Assembly: GCF_037038585.1 (NCBI RefSeq)
Contig: NC_092520.1
Span: forward strand, 118,899,001-118,963,000
DNA from: Patagioenas fasciata
Lineage: Eukaryota > Chordata > Aves > Columbiformes > Columbidae
Length of the DNA stretch: 64,000 bases
Reading direction: 5' to 3'
Below the pieces are notes generated by a model, which ran no database searches, was not told where the DNA came from, and worked only from the letters and a program-made list of their open reading frames with translations. Both the position numbers and the translations under genes were made by a program. Positions 33,901-48,900 of this stretch are shown here, piece after piece. The stretch's first letter is position 1. Every line of letters begins with the position of its first letter.

Positions 33901-36900
33901 CTCACATGTGCCCACTTGGTCCCTGTCCTGGTAGCCTTCATGGCACCTCCTCTTTTGGGACACAGGAGGCACTGAGGATGTATTCCCAGGACACAGGTGC
34001 GACACAGCCAGCTCCCCTCGGGTACTTTTAAGATTCCATAGCATGCCTTGAAGAAAACAGGTATTGAGATCATTGCACCAATATGGTTTCACACACAAGC
34101 ATTAATATTCATACACAGCAAAACTTTCAAATTGTAAAGGCACAGTTTGGCCTTCACTTAATCTTTCTCTCATTTCTTTACCTTAAATCGAGTGAAGTGA
34201 TCAAAGAGACAGAACAACCTCTAAAGTAGAGTCTTTTTGTGACAGTTTATTTTTAGAATATGTGTTGGTATTATTTGTATACAGTGTAAAACTTATTCAT
34301 CATGACTGCACAACACCATTGGTGTTAAGAACATTCATCTTTGCTTTTAGTGACTTCAAAATTTCTGAAGCAAAAAACGTAGACATCTCTTTAGAATTAG
34401 ATGCAGAAGCTGATTTTTTTAAAACCACAATTTCCTACCACTAATAACTTTATACTCTAACATAATTCTATTTAGATGTGAAGGGATATGAGCTGTTTGA
34501 CTGAAGACCGTTTCCTACAACATTAAATTACCTTTGTGGTTACAGTTCTGTGAATTGTTTGTTACTTTAAATATTTATGTAGTATTGCAACAAAAATTAG
34601 GGCATTTACTGAAATTATGAGGTGCTGGGTTTTATGCCTGTTTCCCAAGTACTGCACCTGACCCCGTGAAAACAAACAATTTCTTAAGTTTTGCTACATT
34701 TCATAATTTAAAAAATAAAAAAAAAAAAGTCTGCTTTCTGATTCAAAATTCCCAGCAGTTCTTAATGGCTAACTGCATGTGCATCTAGATATTATCCTGT
34801 TGTATATACATACACACATATTAAAGCTGAGTGTATCTGAAACCACTGGCTACCATCAAGGTCTAATTACACTCAAGTGCTTCAAACAGAAGTTCTATCA
34901 AAAGAGTGGCTTTCAGGGGCAATCCCACCATTCCTAACACTGTCTCTGCAATCAATAACGTCAAAAGCCTCATCAGGCCAGGATCATTAGCTGTAACAAG
35001 TCTTTCAGATTCAATTCTAGTCTAAAATTCCCACACTTGCCTTCCTAGCCTCCTGATTATAAGATCTCAGTATTTAATATGAAGTGATATCATAAACCAC
35101 CACACATTTACGTCGGGCCTGTAGAGAGAGGGACTTTACTGGATTAAATCCTGCATTATGGAAATGCCAAGATTGACTAACCTGAACGCTATTTTGATTT
35201 GACAACTGTTGTAAGAACTCAACAGGGGGAGCTGTAATCTAAATACTACAAGTGATTATTTTTCTCTTATGTGGCACATTCCCACAAGCAGTCTTTCTAT
35301 TACTAAATCAGAAGTGACATTACACCTAAAATCACATTTAGGGGATTGGAAATGGGCTGAAACTGTTTTCTAATTTAATCTAACTAGGGAGTGGAAGAGG
35401 CCTAGACTACTAAACCAGTAATTTCACAATGTGTTTGAGCCAGCTCAGGAAGGCAACACAAAGGAGGAAATTTCTCATACTCCTCCTCCCACCCACCTCC
35501 AAACTGTGTGATGACTAACAGACCTGAGGCTACTTGGTGAACCAGGGCCAATCCAGATTAAAAACCAACTTTTTATTGTTGTTGTTAGGATTAGTTCTAG
35601 CCCAGACAAGCTCCACAGTTTGTTTTGGGCAGATCTGGTGGTGGAAGCAAGGCGGCAGCAGGCCATCAGCTGAAGCTCGGCCATCAGCAGGTGACCATGA
35701 GCCTCTGACTGCAAAATCATCATGACTTTTGATGAGGCACAAGCCAGGGCTGAAGCGGGCAGCCCAGATGCCAGTCGTATTCCTGTCACTGGCCGCCTTA
35801 CCAGCACTCAGGCTCACGCGGTCGCTTCACGCGGTGAATCAGATCAGGCAAGCAGCCGGGCTGGAAGCCAGCCCACTGCGAGCAGGGAGATGACAGGTCC
35901 TTTTTCAGCCAGATAGGTTTTCCAAGCACCACTTGCAGTCAGTACAAAAATATGTTTTTCAAAAAAACATTCTTAAGTCTCTTGTCAATTTACAGCAAAA
36001 GCCCCTTCCAGAACAGCACGCGCAGATACCACAGGATTCACATCCCTTTTTTGATTATAAGGATGCCTCTGCTTGACTATGCTGAGCTCAGCCAGTGTAA
36101 AGCCTTGGCTATATCTGAAACACTATGAACGTGAGCAACATTCAGACTGAGAGCACAGTTATTGCAGGCGCTTGTGCCTTCCAAAAGAGATCAGTCTGCT
36201 ACAAGTACCTACATGTGCTTTCAGATGGCTAAATTTGGACAGCCCCTGTCTGGCCAATTGACTAGTTAGTCAAGGAGGAAAAACCCCATCTCTGAAAAAA
36301 ATTATCTACAGGTTCTTTACATATACACAAGCTGTCATTTCCTGCCCTGTCTATCTTGAAAAGCAGGTTTAATAATAGGGGAAATTGCTGAATGCCTTCT
36401 TTGTCTCTGTCTACTCCGCTGGAGGCTGTCCTGGGGAACCCTGTACCCCTGAGACCCCGGATGAAGCCAGGTTAATGGAGGAGTTTGCTTTAGTCGATGA
36501 GGACTGGGTTAGGGAACAATTAAGTAGTCTGGACGTCCATAAATCCATGGGTCCAGATGGGATGCATCCGCGGGTGCTGAGGGAGCTGGCTGAAGTCATT
36601 GCTAGACCGCTATCCATCATTTTTGCCAAGTCTTGGGAAACGGGAGAGGTGCCCGAGGATTGGAGGAAAGCAAATGTCACTCCAGTCTTTAAAAAGGGCA
36701 AGAAGGAGGACCCGGGTAATTATAGACCGGTCAGCCTCACCTCTGTCCCTGGGAAAGTAATGGAACAGCTTGTCCTTGGTGTCATCTCAAGGCACATCAG
36801 GGATAAGAGGGTCATTAGGGGCAGTCAGCATGGCTTTACCGAGGGTAAGTCATGCTTGACCAACCTCATAACCTTTTATGAGAATGTAACAAGGTGGATG

Positions 36901-39900
36901 GATGATGGCAGAGCGGTGGATGTGGTCTACCTTGACTTCAGTAAAGCCTTTGACACAGTCCCTCACAGCATCCTCACAGCTAAATTGAGGAGGTGTGGTC
37001 TAGACAATAGAGTAGTGAGGTGGGTTGCAAACTGGCTTAAAGAGAGAAGCCAGAGAGTGGTGGTCAATGGTGCGGAGTCCAGCTGGAGGCCAGTATCTAG
37101 TGGAGTGCCTCAGGGGTCAGTACTGGGGCCAGTATTATTCAATATATTCGTTAATGATTTAGACGAGGGAATTGAGTGTACTATCGGCAAGTTTGCTGAT
37201 GACACTAAGCTGGGAGGAGTGGCTGACACGCCAGAAGGCTGTGCTGCCATCCAGCGGGACCTGGACAGGCTGGAGAGTTGGGCGGGGGATAACCCGATGG
37301 AATTTAACAAGGGAAAGTGTAGAGTCCTGCATCTGGGCAGGAACAATCCCAAGTTCCAGTATAGGTTGGGGCATGACCTATTAGAGAGCAGTGTAGGGGA
37401 AAGGGACCTGGGGGTCCTGGTGGACAACAGGATGACCATGAGCCAGCACTGTGCCCTTGTGGCCAGGAAGGCCAATGGCATCCTTGGGTGTATTACAAGG
37501 GGGGTGGTCAGTAGATCGAGAGAGGTCCTCCTTCCCCTCTACTCCGCCCTGGTGAGACCCCATCTGGAATATTGTGTCCAGTTCTGGGCCCCTCAGTTCA
37601 AGAAGGACAGGGAACTGCTGGAGAGGGTCCAGCGTAGGGCAACAAAGATGATTAAGGGAGTGGAGCACCTCCCTTATGAAGAAAGGCTGTGGGAGCTGGG
37701 GCTCTTTAGTTTGGAGAAGAGGAGACTGAGGGGTGACCTTATTAATGTTTATAAATATATAAAGGGTGAGTGCCACGAGGATGGAGTCAGGCTCTTCTCA
37801 GTGGCAAACAATGATAGGACAAGGGGCAATGGGATCAAGCTGGAACACAAGAGGTTCCACTTAAATTTGAGAAAGAACTTCTTCTCAGTGAGGGTAACAG
37901 AGCACTGGAACAGGCTGCCCAGGGAGGTTGTGGAGTCTCCTTCCCTGGAGACATTCAAAGCCCACCTGGACACATTCCTGTGCGACCTCACCTAGGTGTT
38001 CCTGCTCCAGCAGGGGGATTGGACTAGATGATCTTTTGAGGTCCCTTCCAATCCCAAACATACTGTGATACTGTGAAAAAATGTTTATGGTCACAGAGTA
38101 AGCACTTGCAAGTCCCAGGAACATACTTTGTGTTCCTATTAGGTTGTAGATGTCCACGTATTTACCATACTAGGCCACTGAATCTACTGTAATTGTGAAG
38201 GTACAAAAATTCAATTACTACCAGACCACTCTTCATACCTAGAAAAAACACAAAGCGCTCCAATTAACATTTAATACTAGTTCAAAATTCACACTTGCCA
38301 AGGTAAATTAAGACTACAGGACACTGTTAACGTTTCTGCAGGCACTAACCTGATGGACACAGATATTACACTTGTCACAGAATACCATGTCATTGCCATC
38401 TTCACTGTCAGGGGACCGGCACACATCACAGATGACATCTTCGTCATATTCAATCCCCAGCCCTTCTTCAGTCTCAATAGCATGATTCATGTTCTCATGA
38501 CAGTGCCGTTCCAGCACTTCAATTGTTTTCTCCATTGTGTTTTCATCCAAGGGCCCACATCCTGCAACACAGAATAGTGAATGGGAATTAGAGGGCAGTC
38601 AGGTGCCTCTGACTGAGTCCCAGATGCAGGAAGAGAGACGGACAACTACTAGCAACTAAAGCAGTAGACACCATGTCTTCTCTCCCATCATGCATACTAA
38701 AAATACAATAAAAATAGAAGACCTTTTTCACTCACTGACTAACTGTTGCGCTATTTTATAAATACAACTACTACAGGAGTAAAAGCTTAAGTTGTATATA
38801 AAACACAAGACTTCATGTTGAAGAAAACACTAAGGCATACAAGACACACAGCAGTTGCTCTAACTGCCAGCTGCTCCCATACAACCCTTCCTCCAGTTCC
38901 ATCCCTTTATGAAACACTAATGAAATCCAAAATAACACAATATTCTTTTGAAGACTAACACCCTAGGAAATAAAACTTACCAAGAACACTTTAGATCTTA
39001 TAAAGATACAGAAGTTGCCACTACCACCCAGTACCGCCCAACACTACTTGAGGGATCAGCATGATGGTTTTGAAAAGTGCCTTGTTGTTTTTGTTTTGTT
39101 TTAAATAAAATAATAGAAAAATATACTGTTGGCAATCGATACTATCTGTTCACTTGAACACTACACATGCTATACACACTTACCACTAATCAAACTTAGC
39201 ATAAGCAGAACCACTTATAAAGGATTTGCTATGAGACTGGTCCTCAGCTTGCAGCTTCAGGACACAGACTGCGTAAGAAATGCTATGATGTTCGCACCTA
39301 CAAGAGATCTCCAAACTGCATCCTCTCAAAATCCTCAGTCGGAAATGATGCTGCTGCCCATAGTTCACTGTTTACTCAGAATTCCAAAGCCTGGGATATT
39401 CAAGTAATGTTAAAACCAGAGGCTAACATTTTAACTGCTGGACTATAAATAAGAATATGGCTACTAATTTTGATTCCTCATTGCAACCCATAAACAGGGA
39501 GATGGAAAAGATAAATGACTGTTGATACAAAGTGCCTTCTGCTATTAAACTGCTCTCTCCGATGCCCTGAACTAAAAGAATTACAGAATCATTCAGGTGG
39601 GAGGGGACTGTCAGAGAGCCCCAGCCCAGTCCCTGGCTCCAAGCAGAGTCAACAGGGAATCCAGACAATCCCTTGTTGCTTAGGAGATATGACTAGTCAG
39701 ATGTTCAAATTCTCCATGGATGGAGATCTGGCCCTCAGAAAAGCTGCCATCAGTTATCACATCCAGCAGATGCCAAGTATCTCCTTTTGCCCACCTGCCT
39801 TTCCTAAAGGACCTGCAATGATCCATGGAAGAACGCCAGCCACACAGGCTACTCCACTGCAACTCAGTTATTCCAGTGATAATTCCAAGATAATTTTCCG

Positions 39901-42900
39901 TAGCTCACTCCCTCTCATAGCCCTCTATACCCACAACTTGCATGGAAAAAAGAAAGTTTACTTAGCTGCTTTTAAATGGGCTAACATGTGTGGAACTTAA
40001 TTAATCTGTTAAGAACCCAGCATGCAAGCTCCTCAGAACTCTGAATTTGTAGCAATAATATGTTCAAGTTTAAGAAATGGAAACATCTGCTTTTCTTACC
40101 AAAAAATTTAACTTTTGAAGTCCTAAAATTAATTCCACCTGATGTAGGCTTTTTCCCTCCTGCCTCAGTCTGCAGAAGTTGAACGTGGTTTTCAATGTGA
40201 GGAAGTTTTTAGGCACAACAGGTAAAACATAAAACATTAACAGACCGAGCAAGTAATTATTTAAAGCGTTTTTACCTCCTGTTTGTCTTAGCATTTCTAT
40301 TCAATTCTTGTTCAGCAATCTTTAAGAGATCTCACAGAGCAGCCTACCACTCAGCAGAAATTAACTGCTGCATTTAAAAGTAGAACATGTTGTGAAATTA
40401 CCCATTTCTGTAAGCTCTTCATTTAGCTCCTGAAGCCAAAAGATGTCCATGTCATCCAAGTCATAGCGACACATAGATTCCGCCAATTCCAAGATGTTGA
40501 TGTAACCTGGTTCTGTGGGCTCCTGGCTGGAACAGTGGATGTATTTCCTGGGTCGCGTATACAGTACTTCTTTCACCTTTTCTGCTACAACCCTAAAGTA
40601 AAAAAAAAAAAAAAAAAAAGGAGAATTACAGCTTTTTAAGACCCATCCTTAAAAGACGTTAAGTATTTACTACTGAGTGCAAAGAAATCTAGTGTTGCAG
40701 AGATTTTAAACTAGCCAGTAAGTATAGCCAGGATGGGGAGACAGGATTCTGTAAATGTCATTTCTTCACACAAAATGTGCTAAAGTTTGATATGTATACA
40801 GAATCCTTTTTAAAATGTAAGCTTGTGCATATGATTTTAAAGTTAACAAATGCTACTAGTAAGATTATGTGGTTTTGAAACCCACAGAAATCATCATGCA
40901 CAAAATCCCCTACAATATTTGTTCTATATTGTTCTTAAATGATAAAAAGAAATCTTGCCAACTGATTTCTCAAAAACACCATCTTCAGAAAAGCTTGATT
41001 TATTCTACTACAGGGGTAGGAGGAAGAGAAATGCTTGCTCTTCATTTGAGATAAACAGTGTACCCTTATTTCGTAAATGATACTTCATCCAGTTTATTAT
41101 TTTTGTTATGTAAGAACAATTCTGATGCCAAGCAAAAGGGGAAAAAGAGCGCTAAATATCATCTGGGAAACAACGGAGAAAAATATTGGTGTTTCCAATC
41201 TTTCAATTATTTTAAGAGATAAAACTCAGTGTTTGATTAGTAAACTATCCTATGGGCATGGAAAGACTGACCTTAGTTAGATAAAGTCAATATTTCTCTG
41301 AATTCAATGCAAGAGGCCCTGCATGTGAAAGGAAGACCGGGAGATACTGAGTGGAACAGTGTGTGAGCAGCTTTGCATGCTTTCTGGAGCTAAACCTCCA
41401 CAGGAAAAGGAGCAAAGAAAAGCTGTGAGAAATAACGGAAGAGGAATAAGGAAGGACAAGGCAGCAGTCAAGTGGCATCCCACATAATTCTTACTGGACA
41501 ATGGGAGTTGTCAATGCTAGATCAAATAATGTTCTTCTGCCATTCTTCCCCTTCGCCTTGCTCATTTTTTCCCTCTCATTTTCTTATGAGCTTTTCTTTT
41601 ATCCGGTCCAGCCAAATCTATAGCAATTTTTTCCTCTACTGTAATACCGCTGCTATGAGATGCAATATATTTATTTTTAATAACTTGGTACTGACAATAG
41701 CCCCAGTGGAAATTAAATTATGCTGGCATCAGCGCCTTTCACTGGACAATTCATTTATCTTGTCTCAAAGACCACATTGGCAATAACATTTCTAGGTTGA
41801 AACACACTGTTTCCACCAGGAAGAGTTGCAGGCCTACACTGTAATGTTTTCCTATTCCAAGCACAGTGTGAGAGAACAAAAGGTTATTTATCTATCTCCT
41901 GAAACTGAGAACACTGAACTTTTATAACATTAAGCAGGTATTTATGGCAAGATGAGGCAGAAAGGGTTAAAGCTCTGGCAACAATAAACAAAATTAACTT
42001 ATGTGAACAAGTGAGTAACTTTATCAGGTATGAGTAAGTACTGCGTGCCTACTGCTCTGTATCATCATACTTTGCAGGGAAGCCTTTCAAGTAACATATA
42101 AGATTTGTGTTTATCTTTAATTTATTAAACTCATCATACTCAAATGAGAAAACAGTTTTTAATCCATAGCATGACTCAGGAAAAAATATCTCCTTTTAAA
42201 ACTCACAATGTAAATAGTACAACAGTGTACAGACAGAACCAGATCTGGACTGAAGTGTCAGAGAAATATTTTCCATATTGGTACTTGTTCAGCTTAAGAA
42301 CATGCCTGAAGGCTGCTGCATTGGAGATTTAATAACAGAGAAAAGCTGACTGCATTTAGACAACCTATTTTTGAGAGAGCATCTTCTCTAAGTTGATGTT
42401 TTGTGTATGTGACCTTCATCTGATCGCCATTACCTGAGAGAAGGCTGCGGAATAGTTTCTGGACTGGCTGGAACTTGAACTCCTTTCTCCCATTCTTGTT
42501 TCCACGTGTCGGCAAAGATATAATATTCATCAGGGTTGACATGGTGAGAGTCTGGTAGTTTCATGGCACTAATGAGATCCTTGCGGAATACCTGCAAGAA
42601 ACACCAGGTAAAAGACTGGAGAGACTAGAGAAAGAGCACTGTGCTAAAGGAAGCAATAGGTATTTTTCTTAATCTACACTGAAACAATGCATACACGTTG
42701 ATTTTTTTTTTTTTTAAACACACAAGTCCATTTGGAATTACTTAGATTATTAACTCTCAGTGTATCAGGTCCAGTATGGCAAGAAGCATACACTAACTCA
42801 ATACCAAGTTGCTGCCTGAAGGTTAACCAGAAGGAAGAAGGCTGTTACAGGCAACCAGGGAGGGGCAAAAGGAGGCCTGCACGTGATTTAAGACTCCTCA

Positions 42901-45900
42901 CCATATCACTTCCAAACAGCTCGTTTTACTTGCCAGTCTGTAGGCTTTATCCCAACTTAGATAGAAGGTAGCTTATCCTTTTCTTTCCTTCAGTTTAGCT
43001 ACCTTAAACTGCCATATTCATCACGGGCTATGAACAGTTGCCATGGCGAAACTGATGTATAGGCACTTGTTCATTTATTAAAACCACTTGAAGTTTTACT
43101 GGTCATGATCTCCAGGATCCAAGACAAACAGCTGCCTTTGCTGAAACACGAGACCAACGCTGCTCTGTGTCTGAACCCCAGTGATGCAGGCACAGCGGCG
43201 CAATCCAGCCTCAGCATCCTTTAGCAAGCCTGGACCATGAAATGCCATCGTGAAACAAAGCAAACCCATCACTGATAAACCCCCAGCCGTAATATTCAAC
43301 TCTCGGCTCAAGAGGATTACAAGCATGTAACCATGATTATCAGTCATATTAAAGCTTACTTAATGTCAGTCTGTCAAACACAGGTGCATATAATTTAAAT
43401 AAAGGTCATACGCAGCCTTTGCCTTCTCCACTGCTATACTGCACCAGTTCAACATTCATAAAAGCAAAACAGTGACTGTGGCTTGGTGTTAGGGAGACAT
43501 CACAACTAATTAACTGTATTATCATAACAACAAATCAAATCCTCAAAGGGCAATAAAATGAAGTGGAAAATATCCCCGCAATAAGCTGTGGCAGGTTGAG
43601 CTCTCTTCTTACTAATGCAGTTTTATATCCAGAAGAGTAATAAAATATTTCAGAATATCTCGGAGCCAAATATCTTCGTGTACCCTTTTCAATTTGACAG
43701 CACCAGACCGGTCATGCTTATTGCAAAAATTCTTAGCTGTCCTTGGAAGGCATCAAGTAAATGATAGTAAAAGAGGTTCCATGTTAAAAAACGGGTATTG
43801 AAATAGGCTGCTGGTGACCTGGACCATCAGTATTACTTCATTATGATCTACAACTGCATCTTGCACTGGGATGCCTAGAGAGCAAGCTGACCAAGGGAAC
43901 TCAACATCACAGATCCAAAGCTTTCTTATTTGCTACTCATGCATTATCTGCTTTGGTACAGACCAAACTGTTCACTGTTGTTTTCTGTGTAAAACTCCTC
44001 AGGTACCTAACAAGCCTGTATTAAAGTCTGAACGACAGAAGTGAAAGTATTAAGACTGCAAGCATCCACTTTTTCCAAGCAGCACGTGTACATACAGAAG
44101 ATAAAATGTAAAATGATTTATGCTACTTAAAAGGCATTTTCATCTTCTGTGTTACAGGTAGAGAACCAGGATTATGAGAAACACTAACACAGCACAATTC
44201 CAAAGAACTCCTGAAGGAAAAAATAATCCAATAAATGAGAAGTGCAATGACTGGTTTAATTGTCAGAAAATATATTTCTCACACCTTATGTGAGGTAAGT
44301 GCTTTACAAACTACCTTTTAAAGCCACTAACAGAATACAGAGGTAGGGTGTTCCAAATCAAGCCCACTATTTTTTAAACACTAGATGGAAAATGCTGTTA
44401 AAGGCATCAGTATCCTAACTACATTGCTTAGCAGCAAATTCATCTTCTGATCATCCATTATGTATGTGAACTGTATCATCTCTATTTTTAAAGCACAAAT
44501 CTCCTGGAGCATGGACTTTTTTTTTTTTTTTTACTGTTGTGCAGTACTGGTCACACCATCACCATGGCACAATATTAAGTTCTCTGCTTCAGATCTCTAA
44601 AATTTACAACAGAGATACTACTGAAGGTTAAATATTTAACCAAACACAAACATAACTGTTGAAACCTTAAGGAACTCCAAAACTCAACTAAGACTTTGTA
44701 AGAATTGTCTATCCCTACTTGTGATAACAGTACAACAGAGTATTTCCTGCAGATGCTTGGAATCATTACAATCTCAAGCTCTCGTCATTCTTCATGTCGT
44801 CACATGTGGCCAAGCAGGGTCTTCCAACAGTGAAATAATCTCAAAGGAAAATGTGTGAGAATGCACGCCTTGATCATTCATTCTATATTTACTCTGTTGT
44901 GGAAGTAAACCAAAACACCCAGGGGACCCAACCAGAGTTTTCTGACAAATCAAGTCAGTTTTACTTCCAGCAGTCATCCTCAAGACTACAAACTAAGCCA
45001 ACTCAAAGAGCAAACGCATGCTTTCAGGATTTAGTTAGTCAGTTTCTCCTCATGGTTGCTTCCTTTTCGGAGTCTTATTTGAAAAATAATGCAGCTCCTT
45101 TACTAACTGTATCCGTAAAGCAACAGCTAGTCCATCCTAGAGCACATACTCTCCTCTTGGCAAGGACCAGCTTCACTTCCACAGTCAGCCCATGAACTGC
45201 AGTGGTCATCTTTCAGTCACCCAGAAGCAGTTCTATTTCTTACGATACATAAGCCATAATCCTTCAACTTTAATATCACCTGTAATAAATAATGAGAAGA
45301 CCTGAAAAATAAGCATGCCATGTCTAGGCTAATGAGGACACACTGCTCGAACAGCCTCAGTCAGCGCTGCATATCTTTATCATGACACAGAAGGGCCTTG
45401 CAGAGCTGAGCTACAACCAGCCAAAGCAGCAGAGCCAGGGCCTGACCCACCGAAATGGGAACCTCCCCACCGCTGTGACCACTTGCAGAAGTTACTGTGT
45501 GACGGTGGGATTTTTAAAAACACATTTTTAGCAATTGAGCATGACAGAAGAGATAGGTTTTAGCCCTGCTCACCATGCAAGACTGCTTGGTCTGAACTTG
45601 CCATTTCATTTTGCTGCCAGGAATTTCTAGTTTCAGCTGAAAACTGTGCAGCACTTTGAGTGAGTGACGTCAATGAAAAATGCATTTGTGTATGTCGTCA
45701 TCATCATAATCTTAAGCATTTTGTTGAGAAATTAATAATTATTTCATGCTTTAGAGCTGGGGTTTAAATGTGGAAGAGGAGACATTGTACTTTGGTCAAG
45801 ATTAGCTTTTTGATCTGCAGTAAAAGTTTGCCCGGATTTGCTGAGGCAATGAAAACTTCACAGTCACCTCTGCAGAAACACAGTGCCATCTCTGAAGTCT

Positions 45901-48900
45901 TTAAAAGCTAAATTCGACAAAATTTCTCCAGAAATCAGGATGCTTCGCTCCCCTACAGCACAAACATACCAAGTAATAACAATATCATGGAGCTGTGGAA
46001 GGAAAGATACGGTTCGTATGTTTTGTTTGTTTTTCAGACTTCTGAGTCCTATTTGGAAATTATGTTAGAAGAATATGTCCAAGGAAAATTAACTTCTTAG
46101 AATCTGTTTATAAATGCTTCACAAAAAGTTGCCTAGGACATTACCCAGTCTCCTGGAAGCAGTCTATGAAAACTCAATATATAATGTTCCTCACAGGACC
46201 CTCCCGTGCTTACTCTGTGAATAAACTGAGCCTGTGAAACAAAGAACACTATTTTATATCAAGTATCGTTATTCACTAAAGATATGACGGAGGATACAAC
46301 TAATATTATAGAGAATTACAGTAAAATATTAGCATCAAAAACAGAGTGAGTCTTGAGAATACAAGCTTTCTACAAACTCCATATTCACTGAACAATTTGA
46401 ACATCAGACCTGTGCACTGTCAGGCACCTTTTTTGTTCAAGACCACTGCAAATATAAAATCACATTTAAAAAAAAAAATATATGAATAAAGGAGCAAAGA
46501 AAAGAAGAATGAAATACCTCTTCCAATACCCTTCTGCAAGCTACTACTGAAGCTGACTGATGCTGTTGGTCGTTCACCTTGTCTTGCCCAAATGCATGCA
46601 TCAGGGAAAACAAATGGATTGTGTCATCTCTTAAAAATGGAAAGAAAACCTCTGTTCTTGTGACATAATCTGGGCTTTCAGGTGCCCTGACCACCTGCTT
46701 ATAAATCCCCAACTATGTTAAATCGCTTGCCACAGGTGCCTAGACCATGACTGGGAACCCACACCTCCAAGGTTTCGGTAAATTATGGGTTAACTGCTCT
46801 GTTGTTAAAATCAAAGTGGGATTTCTGCTGGATTGCATCTAATTGCTTCAGCCCTAAGGCCTCCTCCACGGCCCAAGCAACTCAGCAACAACCCTTTGTG
46901 TTCCTTGTGCCGGCCACTTACGGAGTCAGCAGACCCACTGCCCCAGAAACATAGAGAGGACTTTAAAATGCAGGAGGGAACTACTGCATCCCATCCTGTC
47001 CCCCCCTCCAAGAGCATACTCTCAGAAATGAGGGCAAATATCTTCTCTCACCAGAGAAAGCTGAAACAGCTACTGCTTTCCTGAATATTTGGTCTCCTTC
47101 ACAACTTATCTTGAAGGCCAACTTCCAAATTCCAGGTGCCAAATACTCACACTACAGTGGGAACTTCCTGTAAAGCGTAAATTACACAAAAGTTTTTCAT
47201 CATGTTCGGGGTGAAATATTATTTTTTTTAATTCACCTTTGAAAGGATTTGGTAACTTTTTTATTTCCATAAGCACCCGTAATATTACTCTACTATTGTA
47301 GCTCCCAAATGGAGCAGCCTCAGCAAAATTTAAATACACTTAGAGAGCAGCAGTTTGCATCTAAAATTACACTGTTAATAATAAAACAAAAGTCAAATTG
47401 CAATATGACCTCTTCCAAGTGTAATATAGCCATACAGTATGTGAGCATAGATACTTTAATCTTTGTATAGATGTTTCACTGTGTGTGCAGAAGACTGCCT
47501 ATTAACAGAGGATGAAGCTCTAAGGACAAAATTTGGTGGGGTCATCCTGGGAGAGGTAGACTTTTTCTTGTTAATACGTTGCAATCATGATATTAAATTT
47601 CTGAATTAAGGCATGTTATCATAAAGGAGTCTAGAGACTCAAGGTCATTTTTTTTTGTCTGGTTGTGGATTCTTTGGTAGCAAAGTAAATAAAATGCAAA
47701 TTAATCTTTAAATGGAAATGAAACTACAGTTTCAGACTTGCATACTGACTGGACTGAAAAACTTACAACATTAAAAAAAGCTGTGACAGACAACAGTAAG
47801 TGTAGTGTTAAATTTATAGTTGTCAGACAACCAAACAATTTCGAAATGCATTGCAGCAAATCCTAATGTTCAAGCCCCAACTCCCTAAAACTATTTTTAT
47901 GGATTATTCACGACTTCTCTTTCAAGTAGCCATGTATCTTCCTAGCCTCCTTTACAAGCGTGTATAGGAAATCAGATACTAAATCAACACCACCTCACCT
48001 CACATCTCTGACAGTATCTCACGAACCAGAAGAATGTGCAAGAACACGTCAAGCTTACTTCTGGTTGCTAATCAGACAGAAGCTTCAGATTCTGTGATTA
48101 ATCCTAACAAACAATTTTTAATATGGTATTAAAATTTATACAGATATTTAGAAAAATCTGTACTTGTTATTATCTGTCCAATTCCTTTTTTAACCTTGTT
48201 TAATTCTCAGTCTCAACAACTTCCTGTAGCAGATGAGCTTCACAGTCTAATTACATGATGCATTTCCTAACTTGTAGCCTCATTCACCTACCCCCTCCCT
48301 GCCTTTCCTCCCCAATGCCTCCATCACTAGGACAGGCAGGACTGAAGCTCTACCTCTGCTGTTTCCAGACCATTCATACTTTACTGTTATACCCGCTCAT
48401 TCACTTCCAAAGGTAGAATAGCTCAGCCTTTCCACAAGCAAGCTTTTTCATGCGGTTATGCGTTCAGGTCACCTCTTGCTGAAGAGTTCAAATAGCCTGA
48501 GAGGGTATCTCAAATCAAAGAAAGATCATAAAATTAACCAATGAGGTTGCACTTCTGATTAACATAAAAGTATTGGTTTTTTTAAATCAACTAACCCAAT
48601 CAGGCTAAAAAGCAGCTCATTGAAAAGTACAAGGCACATTCGCCAGAGGTCTTATGAACCCTGTACAGATGTTCAAGTTGGTACCAGCCACCTATTCTAT
48701 TATACATAGAACATGCAAAGCAATATGATTTACCCACATTGCCCATTCATTCACAGAACAAAACTGACCACTTTCAGAAAAACTGCAAAAAGAATCCATT
48801 TTCTGCTGGGGTGCTCCTCAGAATTGAGACCTACAATTTATGTGGCAGTTAAATGCCACTAAAAAAAAAGTTTCACCCACCCAAGTAATAAAAGCAGATC

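Noticed and set aside
36385..37995. The 536-codon ORF as a host gene
   Set aside because: Its motifs are those of CR1 reverse transcriptase, it opens on TTG rather than ATG, and it lies antisense in a JADE3 intron with a CR1 tail.
42294..42542. An 82-codon minus-strand ORF across the third JADE3 coding exon
   Set aside because: Wrong frame. The correct frame, set by the splice sites 42591 and 42434, gives the conserved [12 protein letters not shown] sequence.
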